Source of the DNA: Bradyrhizobium sp. 1(2017)
GTDB lineage: Bacteria; Pseudomonadota; Alphaproteobacteria; Rhizobiales; Xanthobacteraceae
Assembly: GCF_011602485.2 (NCBI RefSeq)
Contig: NZ_CP050022.2
Location: forward strand, 682,001 to 746,000
DNA: 64,000 nt
Reading direction: 5' to 3'
Positions 9,268 to 18,500 of this stretch are shown here, piece by piece. Positions within the stretch are counted from its first letter, which is position 1, and every line of letters starts with the position of its first letter. A program made the position numbers and the translations under genes. Under the pieces are notes generated by a model, which worked only from the letters and a program-made list of their open reading frames with translations, was not told the DNA's origin and made no database searches.

Positions 9268-9488
9268 GTCTCCTCCAACTCCGCTGGTTTCGCGGTGGGT
9301 TTGGAGGCGATGATGGAACGCGGATGATGCGATCCCGCTAAGGCGCGGCGGTGAATTTTAATGAAAAGTATCGGCGAATGCGGAAAGCGGCGGTAGTGGG
9401 GTGCGGCAGTGGTGCCTCGACTTTCGCCGGCGTCTTGGCCTGAGGCGATCATCTCGAAGCACGAGGCGTGCGTTCAGACCTCGCCCGT

Positions 9489-10847
9489 TCAGACTTCGCC
9501 AAGCGTCATGCGCTCCGCCTCGCTGCCGGTGCCCGCATGCGGCGGCACCGGCATCGGCACGGTCACGTAATCCTTCGGCATGTTCACCGGACGATAGTTG
9601 GGCTCCACCGCCATCCGCTTCAACACGCTCTCATGCACATGCGCGCCGTCGGGGATCGGGCGCGGCTCGCCATCGGGAATGTAGAAGCCGAGAGTGACTT
9701 TCCGCTCCGGCCATTCCCGGTACTTCGCACGCTTCGGCAAGAATTCCAGCACGCGCCAGGCCGCCGTCATGGAATCGTGCAGCATGCCCGTCTTGCCGGT
9801 GTAGGCCGGCTCGACATATTGGAACGGCGAGTTCTTGCGCTGGATGCCCCAGGCGAGCTGCTTCACGGTCGCCGGGTTGAAGTTCAGCCCCGCCTTCTCC
9901 GCTTCCGCGATCATCCAGAGCAGCGGATATTTGGATTCCCCGCTCTCCACCTCCGCATAGCCGCCACCGACGTCGCTGTGCACGCCGGCGAACCACACCT
10001 GCAGGATGTCCTGCGGCACCTTCTTCTCGTCGGGGACATAGCGGTTGCTCCAGAACTCCTGAGGCTCTTCGTATTTGTTCAGGCGGAACATGCGGCGTCG
10101 TTCGTCGATCGCGATCGCCTGCCGGAAGATCTTGACGCTGGGGTTGCGCCGCGTGAAGGCGAGCTCCTCCAGGCTGAACAGGAAGAAGAGATTGTCGCGC
10201 CGCGGCACGATCACGCTCGCCACCGTGTCCCACACGCCGACGAAGTGGATGGTCGGCCAGCGCGTCGAGGTGATGCGCGCGAACTGCGCGGCGAGGTCGT
10301 ATTCGTCCTTCGGCAGCGGCCCCTGGTCGTCGAATGCGACGTCCTTCAAATCCTCGATCTCGTTGCCGCGCCCGGTGCCGGAATATTGCTTGTAGGCGAC
10401 GAGGCCCGAGCCCGCGAGATTCGCCTGCTCCGGCGAGATCAGGCCGATCTTGTGGATCAGCCCCGCCAGCACGCGAACCGTGTAGGCCCCGCGCGAGAAG
10501 CCGAACAGGTAGATCTTGTCGCCGGGCGCGTAGTGCTCGACCAGGAAGCAATAGGCCGAGAGCACGTTGTCATCGAGCCCATAGCCGGTGGCGAGCCCCA
10601 GCACCAGATTGATATTGGCCTTGAGCCGGTGCCACGTCGTCGGCTCTGTCACCGTGCCGACCCCGGGATCGTAGAACACCATCTGTCGCGGCGACGTCCT
10701 GTCGGTCTTGCGCAGGCAGCGATACAGCTTCAGGACGTTGGAGATGTTTTCCGAGATCTCGTTGCCGGTGCCGTCACAGCAGATGACGAGGTGCTTGGGG
10801 TCGGGCTTGGGCTCGGGCTTGCGCTCGGTGGTGTGGGCCGGCTCCAT
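9489..10847 (-). CDS. DUF2235 alpha/beta-hydrolase (Tle1-like phospholipase fold)
   Basis: A 452-residue protein with the DUF2235 layout: LVICCDGTGNE at 20-30, then the nucleophile elbow G116-F-S118-R-G120 (YLFGFSRGAYTVR), then GVWDTVASV and the late AGVHSDVGGGYAE segment carrying the catalytic Asp and surroundings. The family includes type VI secretion phospholipase effectors (Tle1) and uncharacterised housekeeping hydrolases. The start ATG is preceded by CCGGAGG. I see no signal peptide, and no T6SS, VgrG, PAAR or immunity gene nearby, so an effector role is not supported here. A cytoplasmic or lipid-linked hydrolase is equally possible. Confidence 0.88.
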   Translation of the reverse strand: MEPAHTTERKPEPKPDPKHLVICCDGTGNEISENISNVLKLYRCLRKTDRTSPRQMVFYDPGVGTVTEPTTWHRLKANINLVLGLATGYGLDDNVLSAYCFLVEHYAPGDKIYLFGFSRGAYTVRVLAGLIHKIGLISPEQANLAGSGLVAYKQYSGTGRGNEIEDLKDVAFDDQGPLPKDEYDLAAQFARITSTRWPTIHFVGVWDTVASVIVPRRDNLFFLFSLEELAFTRRNPSVKIFRQAIAIDERRRMFRLNKYEEPQEFWSNRYVPDEKKVPQDILQVWFAGVHSDVGGGYAEVESGESKYPLLWMIAEAEKAGLNFNPATVKQLAWGIQRKNSPFQYVEPAYTGKTGMLHDSMTAAWRVLEFLPKRAKYREWPERKVTLGFYIPDGEPRPIPDGAHVHESVLKRMAVEPNYRPVNMPKDYVTVPMPVPPHAGTGSEAERMTLGEV

Positions 10848-11123
10848 GGGGTGCGCCTCCGGGTGATGCTACCGGGACGAGTATAGCGGAACCCGATGGC
10901 AGCGAGGAGACGAAGTCCTCCCTGGGCGGCATGGTGCCTCATTTGCGCATCAGCTGTTGACATTAACCAGCTGTTAACCATGCCGTCGCCTAATGGAAGC
11001 AATTGGGGGTCAACATGTCGGCCCATGTGACGCGACCGGAATTCGTGCCTGTTTCGGCCGGTCGGCCTTTCATTCGCTGAACGGCTGGCTGTCAGCGTCA
11101 CGGCTGTCCTACGGAGCAAAGCC

Positions 11124-11669
11124 ATGTTCGGGAAGGACGATTTAGTGGACAATCTCAGCCGCGATCTCGATCGCGCACGTCTCAGACGCGATGCACTCGC
11201 ATCCGAAGCCACGACGCTGGCGGCGCAGATCGCCGAAATCGAAGCCCGCCTTGCGGAGGAGAAGCGCAGGCGGGAGCGCGACCGGGTCCTGAACGAAATC
11301 GAAGCGATCAAGGCGCGAATCAAGCAAGCCGCCGGCGCGTTTGCACCCGTCGTCGATGGTCTCTCCAAGGCGGTCGAGCAGGCCTCGGCCGTCGTGCCCG
11401 AGGCGCGCGAGCTCAACAGTTTCCTGGTGTCGGTGGCGACCGAGGTCGATACCGTGCTCGGTCCCCTGTTGCGCGAGCTGGATCAGCGCGCGGATGCGGT
11501 GCGGGTCGGACACGCCATGCTGGACCTTCCGAGCCCGGCCGTCGAGCCGCCGATCGAGCCGCCAAAAGAGGCCAACGATCGCATGCTCCGCTTCCCCGCA
11601 TGGCTGTCTCGCGACAAGGAGACGGAGAAAAAGGAAGCTGCGGAGACCCCGCGCAGCTCGGCGGCGTGA
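11124..11669 (+). CDS. Hypothetical coiled-coil protein
   Basis: A 181-residue protein with ATG start and upstream ACGGAG. Residues about 5-70 are strongly heptad-like and charged (DNLSRDLDRARLRRDAL, EIEARLAEEKRRRERDR), predicting a coiled coil. The middle (75-125) is a mixed helical region, and the tail is proline- and acid-rich with no fold. There is no signal peptide or membrane segment. I do not recognise the family. It is convergent with the ftsZ paralogue; the intervening DNA holds a family 2 repeat. A structural or regulatory role is only a guess. Confidence 0.65.
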   Translation: MFGKDDLVDNLSRDLDRARLRRDALASEATTLAAQIAEIEARLAEEKRRRERDRVLNEIEAIKARIKQAAGAFAPVVDGLSKAVEQASAVVPEARELNSFLVSVATEVDTVLGPLLRELDQRADAVRVGHAMLDLPSPAVEPPIEPPKEANDRMLRFPAWLSRDKETEKKEAAETPRSSAA

Positions 11670-11717
11670 ATCATCGGCGCGCGGCGCAGCTTAAAAGCTT
11701 GTCCTAAGTTTCCACAG

Positions 11718-11802
11718 TGTCATGGCCGGGCTTGACCCGGCCATCCACGTCTTGCCCGCGGTACAACGAACGTGGATGCCCGGGACAAGCCCGGGCATGA
11801 CG
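11718..11802. repeat. Palindromic repeat, family 2
   Basis: The left arm reads TGTCATGGCCGGGCTTGACC, CGGCCATCC; the right arm reads GGATGCCCGGGACAAGCCC, GGGCATGAC. The outer TGTCAT/ATGAC ends are inverted. Two other copies lie at 19917 and 21601. It sits between the convergent coiled-coil gene and ftsZ paralogue. Confidence 0.85.
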
Positions 11803-11827
11803 CCTTGTTGTTGCTCTCGAGTCCCGC

Positions 11828-13081
11828 TCAGCTCGCCGCGCGGCGCAGGAAGGCCGGGATATCGAGCAGGTCTTCGTCGGCGATATTGCGCGGAATGGAG
11901 CGGCCGTAGGCATCGAGCGGCCGGTCGGCCACAGGCCGCGCATAGATCGGCCTTGCCTCTTGCGCCGCGGGCTGACCGGCTTCGGCGTGGATCGGCGGGC
12001 TTTCCGCTTGCGGAAGCGGTGCACTGCGCTCGATGCGATCGGCGATGCGGCGGCCGTCGTTGCGTAAGCGGCCGGCGAGCTGCGTGAGGGCGGTTTCCAC
12101 CGGTTGCGCCTGGAGCGCCGGGTCGACATTGTCGATTCCCGTCGCCACCACCGAGACGCGGACGATGCCTTCGAGGCTTTCGTCGAACGACGCGCCGACG
12201 ATGATGTTGGCATCGGGGTCGGCCTCGTCGCGAATGCGGGTCGCGGCTTCGTCGACCTCGTACAGCATGAGATCCCTGCCGCCGGTGATGGAGATGATGA
12301 GGCCGCTGGCGCGCTTGATCGAGGGGTTCTCGATCAGCGGATTGGAGATAGCGGCGACGGCGGCCGCGAGCACGCGCTTCTCGCCGGACGCCTCGCCCCG
12401 TCCCATCATCGCCTTGCCCTTCTCCTTCATGACGGAGAGGACGTCGGCAAAATCGAGATTGATCAGGCCTTCCTTGACGATGAGGTCGCTGATGCAGGCG
12501 ACGCCCGAATAGAGCACCTGGTCGGCCAGGGCAAAGGCGTCGGCGAACGTGGTCTGCGCGCTGGCGACCCGGAACAGGTTCTGGTTCGGGATGATCAGGA
12601 GGGTGTCGACCGTCTTCAGCAGCTCCTCGATGCCGGCTTCGGCAAAGCGCATGCGGCGCGTGCCCTCGAAGTAGAACGGCTTGGTGACAACGCCGATGGT
12701 GAGGATGCCGAGCTCGCGCGCGCACCTCGCGACGACGGGGGCCGCCCCGGTGCCGGTGCCGCCGCCCATGCCGGCCGTCACGAACACCATGTGCGCGCCG
12801 GTCAGTTGATCGCGGATCGTGTCGATCGCCTCTTCGGCCGCCGCGCGTCCGAGTTCGGGCTGCGAGCCGGCGCCGAGGCCCGCGGTCACCTTGGTGCCGA
12901 GCTGGATCAGGCGCGTCGCCCTCGACATCGCCAGCGCCTGCGCGTCGGTGTTGGCGACGACGAACTCGACGCCATGCAGCCCGGCCGTGATCATGTTGTT
13001 GACCGCGTTGCCGCCGGCGCCACCGACGCCGAACACGACGATGCGGGCCTTCATTTCGTGGATGTCGAGATTGCCAGCCAT
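11828..13081 (-). CDS. ftsZ: Cell division protein FtsZ, orphan paralogue outside the dcw cluster
   Basis: A 417-residue tubulin-like GTPase. The nucleotide-binding loops are intact: [13 protein letters not shown] near 17-29, the tubulin signature [13 protein letters not shown] near 106-118, and the T7 catalytic loop INLDFADV with both aspartates. It ends in a conserved-type C-terminal peptide, [11 protein letters not shown], which in alphaproteobacteria binds FtsA and other partners. The linker is only about 100 residues, short for this class. The ATG at 13081 has a GAGGGAA ribosome site; a longer frame to 13273 is not convincing. It follows an HTH/coiled-coil gene by 50 bases, and no dcw genes (ftsA, ftsQ, mur) are nearby, so it is likely the second FtsZ copy. 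Confidence 0.92.
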   Translation of the reverse strand: MAGNLDIHEMKARIVVFGVGGAGGNAVNNMITAGLHGVEFVVANTDAQALAMSRATRLIQLGTKVTAGLGAGSQPELGRAAAEEAIDTIRDQLTGAHMVFVTAGMGGGTGTGAAPVVARCARELGILTIGVVTKPFYFEGTRRMRFAEAGIEELLKTVDTLLIIPNQNLFRVASAQTTFADAFALADQVLYSGVACISDLIVKEGLINLDFADVLSVMKEKGKAMMGRGEASGEKRVLAAAVAAISNPLIENPSIKRASGLIISITGGRDLMLYEVDEAATRIRDEADPDANIIVGASFDESLEGIVRVSVVATGIDNVDPALQAQPVETALTQLAGRLRNDGRRIADRIERSAPLPQAESPPIHAEAGQPAAQEARPIYARPVADRPLDAYGRSIPRNIADEDLLDIPAFLRRAAS

Positions 13082-13131
13082 GATTCCCTCGCGATTGCTC
13101 CGGCAAGCCGGGGATGGAAAGGTTAAAGTCG

Positions 13132-13644
13132 CTATCTGCGGGCCGCGCGGTCTGATTGAATGATCGCGGCGGCCAGATGTCCCAATCGACTCGCGGCTTG
13201 TCCTGCGAGGCCGCCGCCAGGGTGGCGAGCGCTGCGCAGAGCCGTCACTTCGTCTTCCAGTCGTGTCGCCCATGCGTTGGCGGCCGTCGCCTCGGCAGCC
13301 GCCTGCGTCAGCTCGACGGCGAGCCGATCGGCGCGCTCGCGCTCGCGCTCGAACACCACCCTGTAGGCGGTTGCGACGTCCTCGAGCCGCGCGATCTCCG
13401 CCTTGAAGACCTCGGTCTTGACCGCCTCGATCCTGGCCACGGAGGCATCGACGGGATCTGCCCGGCGGGCGCGCCGCGGCCGGGGCGTGTAGCGGAGTGT
13501 GGAGAGATCGACGCTCACCACGGCCTTGCCGCCGTCCGACCGCGAGCGCGGCAAGCGGCGGCGCCGCGCCAGCGCCCGCGCGGCCTCGCGCGAGACATTG
13601 AGGCGGCTACTCAGATCGGCATACGTCAACAACTCAACGCACAT
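13132..13644 (-). CDS. HTH/coiled-coil DNA-binding-type protein upstream of ftsZ
   Basis: A 170-residue protein. I chose the ATG at 13644 because AGGAGAA stands six bases upstream; an upstream ATG at 13677 has none. Residues 5-30 look like a helix-turn-helix ([20 protein letters not shown]) with a following basic [15 protein letters not shown]. Residues 70-140 are a long Ala/Glu/Arg-rich coiled coil, and the tail is basic. This layout is shared by KfrA-like and other small nucleoid or plasmid DNA-binding proteins, but I cannot name the family. It runs into ftsZ with a 50-base gap on the same strand, so the two are probably cotranscribed. Function is unknown. Confidence 0.72.
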   Translation of the reverse strand: MCVELLTYADLSSRLNVSREAARALARRRRLPRSRSDGGKAVVSVDLSTLRYTPRPRRARRADPVDASVARIEAVKTEVFKAEIARLEDVATAYRVVFERERERADRLAVELTQAAAEATAANAWATRLEDEVTALRSARHPGGGLAGQAASRLGHLAAAIIQSDRAARR

Positions 13645-13839
13645 CGGCGCTTCTCCTGGAGCGAACCGGGAAGGCATTTCGAGCTAATGATGGCTGGACG
13701 ATTGCCGAAGGCTATGCTGCGTTTGGTTAATGGACCGTTAACGGGGGAGGGGGGTTGTTTACGGGTGAGGTTACCGAAGAGGGCAAGTTTCTTCGGCTAG
13801 GGTTCTGTCTTGTTGCTCGTGCTTCACCGTCGAAATGAA

Positions 13840-13873
13840 GCGAGGTCGCTCCAGAAGTGTGGCGAGACCTCGC
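13840..13873 (-). terminator. Possible terminator downstream of the SNF2-rmuC unit
   Basis: The inverted repeat GCGAGGTC (13840-13847) and GACCTCGC (13866-13873) lies 24 bases past the rmuC stop. Read on the minus strand the stem is followed by TTCATTT, a weak T-tract, so termination is plausible but not certain. Confidence 0.4.
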
Positions 13874-13896
13874 GCTTGCTTCAGCGTTCATCGTTG

Positions 13897-15522
13897 CTAC
13901 GCATCAGTTCCTGTAGGTTGCAATTCCTCGATCGATATTTGATCAAGCTCATCAGAATTTGACGAAGCCAAAATTGCAGCCACCTCAATTTCGGGCAGCA
14001 TCTCAACAGAGCGCAGCTTCCGATCTATCGCGCGTTTCCGAATCGATACCCCATCGATCGTATTGGAAGCCTCTTGAAGCTTCTTTTGAACTCTGTCGAG
14101 AACCGTGCCGTACTTGTCGAATTCCGTCTTTACGGCGCCAAGAATCTGCCAGACTTCGCTAGATCGCTTCTGAATTGCGAGAGTTCTGAATCCCATGCGC
14201 AAGCTATTCAGAAGAGCAAGTAATGTTGTTGGCCCAGTTACAAGTATTCGGTTCTCGCGCTGAAGATAGTCTGCAAGGCCCGGCCTTCTAATGACTTCGG
14301 CGTATAGGCCTTCGGTAGGCAAGAACAGCACTCCAAAATCGGTACTGAATGGAGGATGGATATACTTGGTTGAGATGTCATTCGCCGCTTGCCGAATACG
14401 TGTTTCCAAGGCCTTTCCAGCAATTTCAACCGCGTCCACGTCGCCGCGCTCCGAAGCGTCGATCAGCCGTTCGTAATCCTCGGTCGGAAACTTTGCGTCG
14501 ATCGGCAACCACAGTGGGCCGCCTTCACCTCCCGGGAGTTTGATCGAGAATTCGACTCTTTGATTGCTCCCTGGTCTTACCTCGACGTTCTTTTCGTACT
14601 GATCGGGCGCCATCGCCTGCTCAAGGAGGCCTGCCAATGTGACTTCCCCCCAAGTGCCCCTGGTCCGTACATTCGTCATCATGCGCTTAAGGTCGCCGAC
14701 CCCTGTCGCCAACGTCTGCATCTCCCCCAGGCCTCGGAAAACCTGTTCAAGCTGATCACTAACCAGTTTGAAACTGCTATTGAGTCGTTGCTCCAATGTA
14801 TCGTGCAGCTTCTCATCGACGGTTGCGCGCATCTGTTCGAGCTTCGTCGCGTTGTCATTGCGAATAATCTCAAGGCGGGCCTCTACCGTGGTACGAACTC
14901 CTTCTTGAGCTTTCTCCAATCGCTCAGTGAGCAACGAGAGAGTGTTGTTCACATTGCCAAGCCGCTCGCTCTGAAGTTCGCTTGATTGAGTAAGCGAGTC
15001 ATTCACACTAGTACCTAGCCGATGGAAGCTATTGCTGAGTTCGTCTTTCAGGACGCGGGCCGTCTCCGCATGCCCCGTCAAGTTTTGCTCTAGCTTTTGC
15101 TCGATCATGCCTCGAAGACTGTCTCGATTTGTGACTGCCTCAGATCTCATTTTCTCGACATCAGAGTCGAGTTTGGATGCGATGCTGTCAGCTCGCGCCT
15201 CAATTGATAGAATTCCGCTGTCTAGGCGGGTCGAAAACTCTTTGATCTGTTCGTTGATACCTTGTCCAAGGCTGCCGAAACCGACGATGATTGCTTCTTG
15301 AAACTTGGCTATCAGATTGCCGAGCTCCTGCCTAACGCCCCGTGATTGATCCTCAGTTGCCCGACGAAGAACTTCGGTTTCTTCGCGAAGCAATCTGGCT
15401 AGCGTGGTCAGCGAAAGCTCTTGAGCCAATCGGCGATGGGAAAGGTAGGTCAAGAGCGAGAATACGGCAGCGATCAGGCAAATTGCGCATGATGCTGACA
15501 ATAGCGAAAGATTTAAATCCAT
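13897..15522 (-). CDS. rmuC: RmuC family protein (putative membrane-anchored nuclease)
   Basis: A 541-residue protein. Residues about 5-28 form an N-terminal membrane anchor (LSLLSASCAICLIAAVFSLL). Residues 30-260 are coiled-coil rich. The C-terminal RmuC domain (about 275-510) contains the conserved TRGTWGEVTLAGLLEQAM, PGSNQRVEFSIKLPGG and LPIDAKFPTEDYERL blocks, with the D-A-K motif of the restriction-like fold. RmuC proteins limit DNA inversions at repeats and are thought to be nucleases. Here the gene lies 20 bases downstream of an SNF2 helicase gene, in DNA of lower G+C and different codon use from its neighbours, so it may be a specialised accessory copy rather than the housekeeping RmuC. 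Confidence 0.88.
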   Translation of the reverse strand: MDLNLSLLSASCAICLIAAVFSLLTYLSHRRLAQELSLTTLARLLREETEVLRRATEDQSRGVRQELGNLIAKFQEAIIVGFGSLGQGINEQIKEFSTRLDSGILSIEARADSIASKLDSDVEKMRSEAVTNRDSLRGMIEQKLEQNLTGHAETARVLKDELSNSFHRLGTSVNDSLTQSSELQSERLGNVNNTLSLLTERLEKAQEGVRTTVEARLEIIRNDNATKLEQMRATVDEKLHDTLEQRLNSSFKLVSDQLEQVFRGLGEMQTLATGVGDLKRMMTNVRTRGTWGEVTLAGLLEQAMAPDQYEKNVEVRPGSNQRVEFSIKLPGGEGGPLWLPIDAKFPTEDYERLIDASERGDVDAVEIAGKALETRIRQAANDISTKYIHPPFSTDFGVLFLPTEGLYAEVIRRPGLADYLQRENRILVTGPTTLLALLNSLRMGFRTLAIQKRSSEVWQILGAVKTEFDKYGTVLDRVQKKLQEASNTIDGVSIRKRAIDRKLRSVEMLPEIEVAAILASSNSDELDQISIEELQPTGTDA

Positions 15523-15542
15523 AAGCCCCCCAAAAGAAAAAA

Positions 15543-18500
15543 CTAGCGCGCGATTTCTATCCAGCTCTCCTTGCCACGTTTTCCAACGCAGATGCGTCCG
15601 ACGATGCTCTTGGTTGAAACGTCGTAAAGGGCGCCGACTTGATAGACGCGGAGACCCAGCATCGCTCTTGATTCAGAAGATGTGGCTAGGTGTTGATTGT
15701 TCGGCGATACAATTGCTGCTTCCACCCGATACTTTCCGCCGTTCTTGGCTGACGTGAGTTGGTTAGCAATTTCGGGCCACCTTTCGACTCCATCTGAACC
15801 TCGGCGGACGCCATTGAGCATCTCGATTAGAGGTTGGAGTCGATAGGGCGCGTGCGGTGTCATGAACTCGAAGTGGATCGCGAGCCCGGTTAGCTCGCAT
15901 GTGCGAATATCGTCGGGGTGGGCCGCACGGCCGCTCCACACGCACGTCCGGCGCTCGGAGGGTGCGCAAAACATCCCCTTCGATGATCGTTGGGCAATCT
16001 GCTCCAAGAGCCGAAGACCAGATAGGCTGCTACTCACGATGTGGCGTTTCAGCGCCCGCTTGCCGGTTAACGAGCACGTCTCGAGGCCGATGGGCAGGAC
16101 CATCTTGCCGGTTATCTCGCATTTCTCGAGAATTCCGGCTCTAACACGATGGCCGGTTATCTCGCACTCTTCTGCCTCGTCTGGCGCTATGGGGCGTCGT
16201 GTCTCATGACAAAAGATGAACTCCCGCTTGTGCCCCGTCCTTCCCGAAGCTGACGATTGCATTCCTTCGTCGGACCTGTACTCCTTCCCGGAAATCTCGC
16301 TGAGAACTAGTTCGTCAGTCAGGAATTCAGACTTGGTGAAGAAGCATGTTCGAAAATGCTCGGCTTCGGCCTTCTTTCCGCTCATTGCTGAAGTCTTGAG
16401 GAATTCGACCGAGACCAGCTTTCCAGTTATAGCCGATACATCGGCCTCCTCCCGAAGAATGCGCTTGGCGCTATGTGCGCACAGGATCGTGAACTCCGGA
16501 AGAGCCAGGCGCCCACTTGTTTCTGATTTTGCAAGCAGGTGGCGGAGCACGTAGGCGCCGGTCACATCGCATCTAGCCAAACACTGGTTGGGGACGGTCT
16601 TTCCAGACTTGGAGCATAAGCTCAATTCGGGGGCGCGAATGAGCGCTTTGTCGTGTGGTCGAACGACAAGAAGACTCTCGTATTCATCTTCCGAGTTAAG
16701 GGTGTATCGTACTTTTACTCCGATCTCCCTGTGCACTCTTCCGTCTAGTCCGACGAGCGTCAGTTCCAGGCGAGGAGTGAACTCGTCTTCCAGCTTCTTG
16801 CGCTTGCGCGTATCGGACGCGCGCATGGTCTCATGTTCCCGACGCTCCAGGTAGAAGCGCGAGAATTCAGAAATGCCGTCATCCGACAGCGCGGCCCTTT
16901 GAAGTCTGTCGACGTCGATGCCAAGAGATTGAGGCTTGTCGAATGCCCTTGGAATTGGATTGACGGCGCTCTTGTTGCGCTCGGTCCGATGATCTTGATT
17001 TTCGCAATGGACGCCCACAAGACGTTCGTAGCTATCGTGAGCTACGGTAGCTCGAACGCGCAAGAGAGCTGACCCGTCGAACAATCGGATGGCATCCGTC
17101 AGTTCTGACGACGTGAAGTGTCCTCCGAATTGTGTAACCCAGGTCTGGGCAGTTTCTCGGGATGCGCGCGTCGGATCCTGGTCGAGGTCGTCTACCTCAT
17201 GCAATCCGCTCGCAACGATGCGACCTACAAGACGCTGAAAGGCTGGGGCCCCCGGTGCGTATAGCGTGGTTCGCTTAGCTGGGTCGGCCGGGTCTGCGAA
17301 TCTGATGTATTCGCGTCCGCCATTCTCTTCAGCGCGAAGAAATCCATTGGGCTCCTCAGTCAGTTGAACTTTGAGGAATTTGAGCGCCGCCAACGCGAAC
17401 TCGCGAGGAGTCATCGACCGTTTAATGTTGGGGAGTGTTGGCGTGCGCGGACCGTCATATTCGGCCTCGTCCATACCTCCGAGCAGGGAGTTAATATTTG
17501 CCTCCTCGCGTTCGAGCTCTAGCTTGGCGTCCTCAATGCTCTTTTCGGCAAGTTTGGTGGCTCTTTCGACGTCCTTTCCTGCCAACGCAGCCAGCACGAG
17601 ATCTAGAACTCTGTCCTCAAAGCCGGATCCGCCATCCTCATCTCCGTCACCGACATCCGCACCTTGCAGAAGCGCCTCTACGTCGCCGACGGCGTGTGAT
17701 GCCATCTGAAGTTTTTCCATCAGTCTACCGACGATGTAATCTTCAAAAGTTCCTCGGAGAGTCACGTTGTAGATGCTTACAAAAGCATGACTCGAAGCGA
17801 GGCGTTGTACGCGCCCGATTCTCTGTTCGACGATCATTGGATTCCAGGGCAAGTCGTAGTTGACGAGCACGTTTGCGATCTGAAGGTTGACGCCTTCGGA
17901 ACCCGCTTCCGTCGAAACAATCACTCTGTAGCGCGGGGGCGTTTCACGGAAGAGCTTAATCGTCTCCTGATTCCGCTCTCCCGAGTCGCCATTGATTATG
18001 CCGACCTTCAGTCCGTGACCTTCCAGGAAGTTCTGGATTGTTGTTTGCGTTTCTCGTCGGATGGTGAATACGACAAGTCTCCAACCGTCAGGATTTTCCT
18101 TCTTTAGCTTTTGTATGAGCTTGTTGAGACCGAGGAGCTTTGCCGTTAGCGGCATCTCCGCCACAATATCTTTGACTGTCGCCGCAAGGTCGGCCGGAAC
18201 GGTCCCATTCCGCGCCATATTGTCCAACTGTGCCGATAGCGCCTCGGGACTACTCGTTAACGCCTGTAGTATCGAGATTTGAGTAAGCCGGTTGAGCTTC
18301 TGAATTGGCTTGGCGATCGCTTTGATGAGCTGAAGCTCTGCCGCGGTAGGATTTACTTCGTGTCGCAAAACCTTTCTTTCGGGGAAGTAGAGCTTGGCAT
18401 CACCCCGACGTACGCGAGACATGTAGCCGTAGACGATCGATCGAAATTCGTCCTTTGCCTCTTCCTTTAGCTGACGTGCTCCGTCCCGAGGATCCGCAAC

